Assembly (NCBI GenBank): GCA_027405735.1
Contig: JAPEHQ010000010.1
Coordinates: forward strand, 992,001 to 1,056,000
DNA: 64,000 nt
Source of the DNA: Mucor racemosus
Taxonomy: Eukaryota > Mucoromycota > Mucoromycetes > Mucorales > Mucoraceae
Reading direction: 5' to 3'
Below, piece by piece: positions 57,198 through 64,000 of the stretch. How positions within the stretch are numbered: the stretch's first letter is position 1; the number at the start of each line of letters is the position of its first letter. The notes below the pieces were generated by a model, which was not told the DNA's origin, did not search any database, and saw only the letters and a program-made list of their open reading frames with translations. Position numbers and translations under genes: made by a program.

Positions 57198-58700
57198 ATT
57201 TAAGTCAAAAAAAGATGTAATATGTATGTATACGTATATGTAAAGTTGCAGTTTTTTATATACCAGCAAAGTTCAGTGAACCTTTTTTTTCAGTATATAT
57301 ATATACACCTTTCCCTTTTTTTTTTGGAAAATTCAACACTAGATATAATATACATATATATTAAAAAAGTTATTAGCAATTAAGTTACTATATTCTATGA
57401 TATATACCACAACAACAAATAAAAATAATAAGATTTATATGCAGTGTACATTACATAAAAAAAGCTTAAAAGCTCATCCTTTTCGCCTTGCACAAGCTAC
57501 TATTTTTAGCAAAGTCCAAATTTATTTTGTAATCATATTTTTGTATCTCTTAGGCATCTTTAATATCACAAAATTAAATTGCTATTCAATTATAATCACA
57601 TTTTTAATATTAAATTAATATTAAATCTCTACTTGACAGATGAATGAGCCAAAATATAAATTATACATCATGGACAAAAAAAGTAATATGAAAAAAAGTA
57701 TATAATTTAAAGTTAGGCTTTAAGGAATGTAAGTAGGTAGTACTTAGATTTTCTCTCGGGAAAGAGCCGATGCCATTTTTTTAAGCCTTCTTCAAATAGA
57801 ATTTATAACACTTTTATAGATGTGAGCTCATTATTATTGCTTACACGCATCCCTTGGCAAGGACGTAAGCTATTTTTATTATAAATGAGATAAATATATA
57901 CAACGGATAACCATTTAATATGGATATTTTTAAAAAAAAAGAAGTTTCTATATTAGGGCTTTCCTTGCTCACATTTACATACATATTCGTATTACAATAC
58001 AACTCGAATAAGGTTGCATAATTACAATGATGTTTGTTTATAATATATGTTTATGCTTAGTGACGATGGAATTAGCAAACAAAAAATAGGGGTCATTGTT
58101 GTTGAACAAATTGTTCATTTGATGGAATTTAGCATCGATTGCATTTTTGTTGATTTGAAGTGCTCATGAGTGCATGTAATTCAAAAGAAAAAACAAGCTA
58201 ATAAAGATCAAAACTCTTTAATAATATGATATGATATCTGATCTTTTAAATGCATCATGCATAGGTTAAGATTATATGGTGTACACTGAATGGTCCTGTA
58301 AATTGTTCCATCCATCAACAATGGAATTGGCCTTTTTTTTTTTTTTTTTTTTTGTCAAAAGCCAGTAATTAATTATATTTAAAGGATTTTCAAGTTCATA
58401 TATAAACGTTGTTTATCAAGTAAATTATACATTGAAATAACACTGATGCTTTACTCTTTATTATCAAATTTTTTATTTTTACGTTTTTAATACAAAAACT
58501 CCAAAATTGAAGTATTCAAAAAAGCTGGTTTCAAAAGTCTACAACAGATGCTGCCTGCTTGTTGTATTGATGAATTTCCTGATAAAATAAACACCTCAGT
58601 GCACCAATGGCCCTGATAATTCTTTACTCGCTCATGTAGAATGCCTTAAAATTTGATTGTTTCTCTGATATAGTATATATGTGTTTTTATTTCTCTCGAA
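57198..58700. other. Intergenic, AT-rich, no gene seen
   Basis: 3' flank of the zinc-finger gene with TATA repeats and a T tract (58332-58353). There are no frames with recognisable motifs. Confidence 0.5.
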
Positions 58701-58744
58701 ATTATCAAATCATTACCAGAAGAACTTTGAAGCAAGGTAATTGT

Positions 58745-59465
58745 TAACATTGATCTTGCCACACAATTAATGCCTCAAAGAATCTATCGAATGGAAGATT
58801 GATCCAAAGTTTAATTTTGGATTATAACGTACGATCGATGGCTATACTCAATAGATTGATGTCTTTGACATTCACTCATAACATAGAGCGCCTTGATGGT
58901 AATGTAGACTCAAATGATTTATTTTGCTTGACTTGTGGTATTGCTGATGGTTCACCTGAAAAATTCATCAATTTAAAATTTATTCCCTCAAAATTGGTAA
59001 CAGATGTCTACTTGAATACATTACTTAAATTCAAAGAATCACTGAATATATACCGTGGTGCTTGACTTTGATAAAGTTCCTACTGAAATCTTAAATGTTA
59101 CTAATCGATTTAATGAATTCAAATGCTTGACCAATTTCAAATTTAGGGGAGACATTTTATTGATTAATTAAGCTGAAAGCATTTTAGATGGGGTGCGACC
59201 ACTTACAAGAGCTGACAATTGATGTAGAGTTACAAGAAAGACAATAAGGAAATGATGAGATTGAAAGATAGGCAGTGATGAATGCAAAGGAATAAATAGT
59301 TTGAAGACCTTGGTACTTAGATCATCTAGCCGTTCTAATTTATTCGAGTATATTTCATACAAGTATTCTGATATTAGTACAATTAATGTTATTTCTTCAA
59401 ATTGTTTAATTACTGCAATGAAAAAGGTACCTTCCAGACAAATCAAATTCGAAGTACGGTAGTAC
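58745..59465 (+). pseudogene. Possible decayed gene of unknown type
   Basis: The frame at 58799-59065 (88 codons, containing FTHNIERLDGNVDSNDLFCL and INLKFIPSKLVTDVYL) has better codon content than the surrounding DNA and a leucine-rich, F-box/LRR-like flavour. Open stretches in other frames continue to about 59465 (for example LTNFKFRGDILLIN and ESILDGVRPLTRAD), broken by stops. This suggests one old coding sequence with frameshifts. I cannot assign a family. Confidence 0.3.
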
Positions 59466-59697
59466 ATATTGCAAAAACGAGTGCAGCAAGATCAGAAAAC
59501 TATTAATATAAAGCATTTATCATAAAGCAAATTGAAAAAACGGACATATTAAGGCAAAATATTCATTGTATAAAACACATTAATTACAGGTAAATTGCAG
59601 GAGCATAGTGCAAATGGTTACATATAAATATAATATCTTTATTATAAAAAAAGATTGCAAAAGCAAGCGTAGCCAGATTAAAAGACTATTATACAAA

Positions 59698-60575
59698 GAA
59701 TTGCAAACCCCTTCACACAGGGAGATACTGCAATTGAGCATAGCGATATTGAACTGCTAACTCCCTTATACCAAATTTTAAATAAAAAGTATTTTTTTCG
59801 ACTTTTCTTGTATTTAACTATGCGAGGTCTGAAAATTCAGTTTTTTTAACGAACATTTTCGGGACTCATTTTATCCTTACCAACACTCGTGATTTTCATC
59901 AAAAAACATAAAAATCAAATTTTGATGCCAAAATCAACGTTTAAATATACTACATTGTGAGAGAAAATTGTAGCCGTAGCTAATACACATTTTATAAAAG
60001 CTTAATATTAAATGTCAAGTAATAAAAATTTGCACTTTTGCCCCTAAAACAAAATTTTGGTTAAAGGATTTTCATGTAATATTTTGCAATAAAAATGTTT
60101 GTTATTTTTTATTGAGCAGATAGAGCGCTAAATCCTGCGTATGTGTATACTTTTTTTTTATAATTGGTAGTATAATTAACACTAGATTTGCAAAATCAGA
60201 AAAAAAAATTGAAAAATGTCAAAATTGATGATCTGGACAAGAATGAATTTTTAAATTAATATTCCGCTTATAAGCCTTGTAAGTCTTAAAAATAAGAGAT
60301 TTTACAATATTTGAGAACATTTTTCAAGAATCTATGATGCTGTACCCACTTGGTTCAAGTTTATTACCTAAATATTTACACCTGTTAATACTGTGTGGTA
60401 GCCTATTTGATGACAATATATCTTTACGTTCTAATTATCGCGCTAGAGTTGATTTACATTGATTTTTAGCCTTACCTCTCCAATATCATAAACATAAACA
60501 TGGCCATCACTGGAACCTATTGCCGTCTTTACCCTCTTTATCCCAAACCAATTTATTCAATGCTTTACAAATAGT
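59698..60575. repeat. Dispersed repeat C, copy B
   Basis: Direct repeat of 23570-24470 with scattered substitutions and small indels. It continues on its right into a longer dynein intermediate chain fragment than copy A has. Confidence 0.75.
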
Positions 60576-60715
60576 CCCTCGGTATTTGCATTCAAACTCT
60601 ATAAATCAAATTGGCCGGTTCCATCTACAGTATCAAACAAGACGGGATGTGTAGGAGACTATTTTACATCATACACATAGTCGTCTGCGTGTTCAAATGA
60701 GTAAAGAAGAGTGAT
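60475..60715 (-). pseudogene. Dynein intermediate chain pseudogene fragment, copy B
   Basis: On the minus strand the order is: PAITLLYSFEHADDYVYDVK, stop, SPTHPVLFDTVDGTGQFDL, stop, SLNANTE, then with a frame disturbance ALNKLVWDKEGK...GHVYVYDIGE, then a GTAAG donor-like site. It aligns with the penultimate and last WD40 blades of cytoplasmic dynein intermediate chain. Both in-frame stops are TAG at positions where the family has tryptophan (TGG), so single G-to-A changes explain them. The fragment is non-functional. It shares the last-blade segment and donor with copy A, but extends further upstream. Confidence 0.75.
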
Positions 60716-60840
60716 AGCAGGTGCTTTCTAATAATACGGTCATATAATTTTAAAAATAAAGTAATAAAGGCTTAATAATGATAAAACTGTATTTATTTAC
60801 GTCATGTATAACACATAATTTTTTGACACTGAAGGTTTCG

Positions 60841-62354
60841 CTAGTTCTTTTCAGACGATTCCCAGCTTTCATCAAAGCCAAGTCCCGAGAAATCCCAATG
60901 ACCATCTTTATCAACTGCCATTTGGGCTACTTGAAGCCAAATAGCGTTCAATCGACTGTCTTCATTAGGTCCGTACATAACTTGAGCTACAGCGCAGGAT
61001 CGGACAGTCTTAATGACATGAGGTTCTTTGCAATTGAGTGCTTTATCAAATACAGTAAGCCAATTGTTATTGCTTGAAGGGACATTGCTTGGAGATTTAT
61101 ATGCTAATAAGGCTTCCACATTGAAATTAGGTCTACCTCTTGTGATGTAATAAAAGATTGTAATTGCAAAATGAGCATGCAATAAACTGACAGATTCTGA
61201 CGGCGTAATTCTTGAAATATATTGATGTAAGAATTCTGATGAAGTAAGGGCATGCATCAAAAAGAAATCTAATTTCAGTACATTAGGATGATCATCACGG
61301 AGACCAGTTGAACCAACAGCCAATGAGATACATGTATAAAGCTCCTTGAATTTTACTTGAATATCCTTTGAATTATCATCAATTGCCCATTGACTAACAT
61401 AATGATTAATCTTGTCCAATGCCTCCTTGTTTTTGAGCAACGTATCCATTTTGTTTTCATCTTTAAAATGAGCTGCATTGTCAAACAGGGGATCTTTTCT
61501 TATATTGTTTAAGATTCGAAACAAAGAATTATCTTTCAAGAAAATTGGGATATCTTCTGCATTGACATCACGATTATTGTTTTCTTTTGAAGCAGCTGTT
61601 GTTTCATTAGAAATACCGAGTCGAGTGGAGATTTGATTAGAAAGTTGATCAACAAATGTATTGATATATCCCCTGGTTGTTGATGTTGCATTTTCAGCAT
61701 AAGACTGTGCTTGTGCTGGGACCATAGAAGATGTATTTAATGGAAGTTGATCTGGAACAATCTTGGCAAAATTAGGTTCAGTACATGTTGCCATTGCTAA
61801 ACCTTCGGCTACAATGCCGGGAATTCCAAATTCAAGGCCATAACCAATATGGATAAGAGGATGATAAGCTCCACCAACGGTTCGAGCTAACAAGTCGCCA
61901 CTCCATACCCAACGACGAACAGTATCAATAGGGCCATTTTTTTCTACTTCAGATTGGAAAAACGTGAGGAAACTAGTGTATGCATCAGCTTGACCAAGAT
62001 ATTTAGTATAATTTTCCCGAGTGATTGTACCAACAGAAGGAGGTAATGGACGTTGATCTTCGGCATGTACATCAAAAATCTCTTGAAGTTTTTCCTTGCT
62101 TGCTCCTAAGGAATAAGCAGCCAAAAGATGATGGATTAAATGGCTATAATATTTTACTATTAACAAGATAAATTTTAATTATGAGTTATATCAACATACT
62201 TGTGGAACTTTTTCTCATTGAAAAAGATGTGAAATTCCTTATTATTCTTCAGTAATAATTGTTCAGACAACAAGGCAGCATCAGGTGTAATTCCTGGTAC
62301 GACAATGGAAAAGGTCTCGGGTTTACTGGGAGTATTTGGTTTGAAAGAGGTCAT
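60841..62354 (-). CDS. Questin-oxidase-like protein (DUF4243 family)
   Basis: Two exons on the minus strand: 62354-62200 and 62143-60841, giving 485 aa. The family includes fungal questin oxidase, a Baeyer-Villiger-type enzyme that opens an anthraquinone ring, but most members, including many in organisms without such pathways, have no known substrate. Family features are the early FHNHLIHHLLAAYSLGAS, FLTFFQSEVEKNG, and the conserved GGAYHPLIHIGYGLEFG block followed by EGLAMATCTEPNF. A later HFAITIFYYITRGRPNF and the C-terminal IWLQVAQMAVDKDGHWDFSGL region complete it. There is no signal peptide or membrane segment. The start at 62354 (MTSFKPNTP) is preferred; an in-frame ATG at 62402 is possible. 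No polyketide biosynthesis genes lie nearby, so a role in secondary metabolism is not supported here. Confidence 0.87.
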
Positions 62355-64000
62355 TTTTTGCGTTGTTAATATAAGATTCGTGTGGAAAAAAAATGATTGC
62401 AAATTTGAAAATTGAGAACTATTTATACAGGAATTATGCCATCATGGATTTCAACGCTTTTTGTCGGGGCTGGTTGTTTAACCCAGATTTATGCCAAGTT
62501 TGTGCAACATCAAACTTTCCCACAATGATCTATCCAAGCTTTAGCAAACAAAACTACCATATGAGTAAGCGTATCATGATTGGCCAATAACGCCCTGCTG
62601 ATTTACTTATTCCTTGATTTGAACTTGGTAAATGCAAGACAAACCCCCAATACTTTTATGGGCATATTTCGCAAGTTATTGTAAATGTAAATACCTACTG
62701 TGTATACAACATTGAATAGCATATATAAAATTGTGGATTAGTAATTAGTCGTTGTTTGTATGATATTCAATATAACTATGCATGCATGTAATACAAAACA
62801 CGAGTACGAACGCATCAGTACTAACATAAACTATCCAATAAACCTACTGCTTATGCATTACAAATAATTGACACGTAAATTAGGGTTGAGTTCAGCGCCG
62901 GGCATAAATGGAATCAGAATTACTCTGTGTCAAAAAACTTAGTGAAAAATGTTTGCCCGGTTTTTTATCCGGTCGCCACATAAATCAACTTGTTACGAAA
63001 TTAGTGCTGCCAGAATAATATTGTCAACTTCTTTTAAAATATACTGTATGTATAGACATGTCCTTGAAAATTCCATGATATGCGTTGTGATTATACGATT
63101 CTATTATGTCATTTACAAGACCGAATTACTCGTAAATTCCATGCATGTCGTTAATATCTAATATTCAATATTTCTATACAGCCATAAAAAATAAGCTAAA
63201 ACTCTATAAAAGATCGGAATCATGCAATATTCAATTTAAACACGTCGCTGCATTGACATACATTTATTCAAATAAAATTTTTGAGACTGTACAAATATGA
63301 TTAAAATGTGGTCAGTTTCCACAGAATACAACATATATTGTTATTATTATCAGTAAGTATCTTCAATTGCTACCACTATTTAACGTGATTGCTCAAAAAT
63401 TACTTTAGTTACATCAGATAATGTTAAAAAAATACAGAAATTCCTGCTTTTGAATCACTGATATCAATTAAAAATATTTCTGAAACTAGATATACCAAAT
63501 TAAATGTACACTTTAGGACATACTAATTGCACAAATCTTATTGTTCTTAAACCAAAGTAAAAATCGCAAAATGAATGGTTGTTTTGATCAGTCAAATAAA
63601 CAGAACCATCTCTTGAAGTTATTCTGTAGTATTTATGGTATTTGCAATATTTTTAACTTTCATTTACTCAGGATTCTAAAATAAATTAAATGAATATTCC
63701 TTTTCATCAACTGAATATATAAAAAAAAAATGATTTCGATTTTCCTTGTTTTTTTAAGCAAACATTTGTGATAAATGTTTAGCTTTTACTTGTGCTATCG
63801 AGGTATTTTTTTAAGGTCAATAATCTAATTTACAGTCTGTCTTACCAATTAATTAATCAAAAAAACATATGTTTTGAAGAGATAAAAACTAGCAGTACTT
63901 TGTCTACTATTTTATATTATTCACTGCTAATTACCTAACAAACCATCATATTCAATAATAAAACAAAGATTTAGGATTTTCAGATATCTTTGGTACTGTA
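62355..64000. other. Right end of window, no gene seen
   Basis: AT-rich sequence with no frame over 70 codons and no recognisable motif. It includes the promoter of the questin-oxidase-like gene at its left edge. Confidence 0.5.

Noticed and set aside
60841..62354. Secondary-metabolite cluster around the questin-oxidase-like gene
   Set aside because: No polyketide synthase, tailoring enzyme or transporter gene lies within the neighbouring sequence.
1..64000. CRISPR arrays, tRNA or rRNA genes
   Set aside because: No regularly spaced short repeats and no convincing tRNA T-arm/D-arm pairs or rRNA segments were seen by eye; a covariance-model scan would be needed to exclude tRNAs fully.

Overview
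The window looks like nuclear DNA from an early-diverging fungus, most likely Mucoromycota (Mucorales-type). This is inferred from AT-rich sequence, many short GT-AG introns (mostly about 45-100 nt), A/T-ending codons, and fungal or general eukaryotic gene families. No bacterial-style operons were seen. Gene models were built by hand: exon phases were checked and every summed CDS length is a multiple of three. Splice sites remain predictions.

Layout. 1.6-2.55 kb: a Rab11/Ypt31 GTPase (+). 4.35-14.9 kb: a compact gene block with V-ATPase subunit F (-), an EAPP-family zinc protein (+), the COPII cargo adaptor SEC24 (-), the ribosome-collision E3 ligase HEL2/ZNF598 (+), and a short protein made only of the C-terminal part of the CCR4-NOT scaffold NOT1 (+). 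15-38 kb: a repeat-rich, gene-poor region with a 2.9 kb near-palindromic element (17.1-20.0 kb), a repeat carrying an exon fragment of a dynein intermediate chain gene (23.6-24.5 kb), an intact Ty3/gypsy chromovirus with matching 356-bp LTRs (27.33-33.33 kb), and several decayed dispersed repeats. 38-38.9 kb: an EFM6/METTL21-type lysine methyltransferase (-). 42.5-47.25 kb: a SulP sulfate permease (-) divergent from a CDC4/FBXW7 F-box WD40 protein (+). 47.6-51.3 kb: a second copy of the palindromic element next to a diverged relative. 52.7-57.2 kb: complex I subunit NDUFA1 (-), a Maf-type nucleotide pyrophosphatase (+) and a GLI/ZIC-like C2H2 transcription factor with long polyglutamine (+). 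57.2-60.8 kb: gene-poor, with a second copy of the dynein-fragment repeat that carries stop codons. 60.8-62.35 kb: a questin-oxidase-like protein (-). The last 1.6 kb shows no gene.

Most interesting signals. (1) A family of 2.8-2.9 kb inverted-repeat elements. The two arms of one copy share variants that differ between copies, so arms appear homogenised within each copy. (2) A stand-alone, intron-containing NOT1 C-terminal module that keeps the region known to dock NOT2/NOT3/5 but lacks the region for CAF1/CCR4 docking, placed 121 bp after HEL2. (3) Dynein intermediate chain exon fragments spread on a dispersed repeat. (4) A probable GC-AG intron in the EAPP gene, and an NDUFA1 model whose first coding exon is just the ATG. 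(5) A Rab11 with Ser in place of the near-invariant Ala of the DTAGQ motif.

The housekeeping genes cover membrane traffic (Rab11, SEC24, V-ATPase), translation and mRNA quality control (HEL2, NOT1, EFM6), ubiquitin ligation (CDC4-like), sulfate uptake and respiration. They do not form one pathway.
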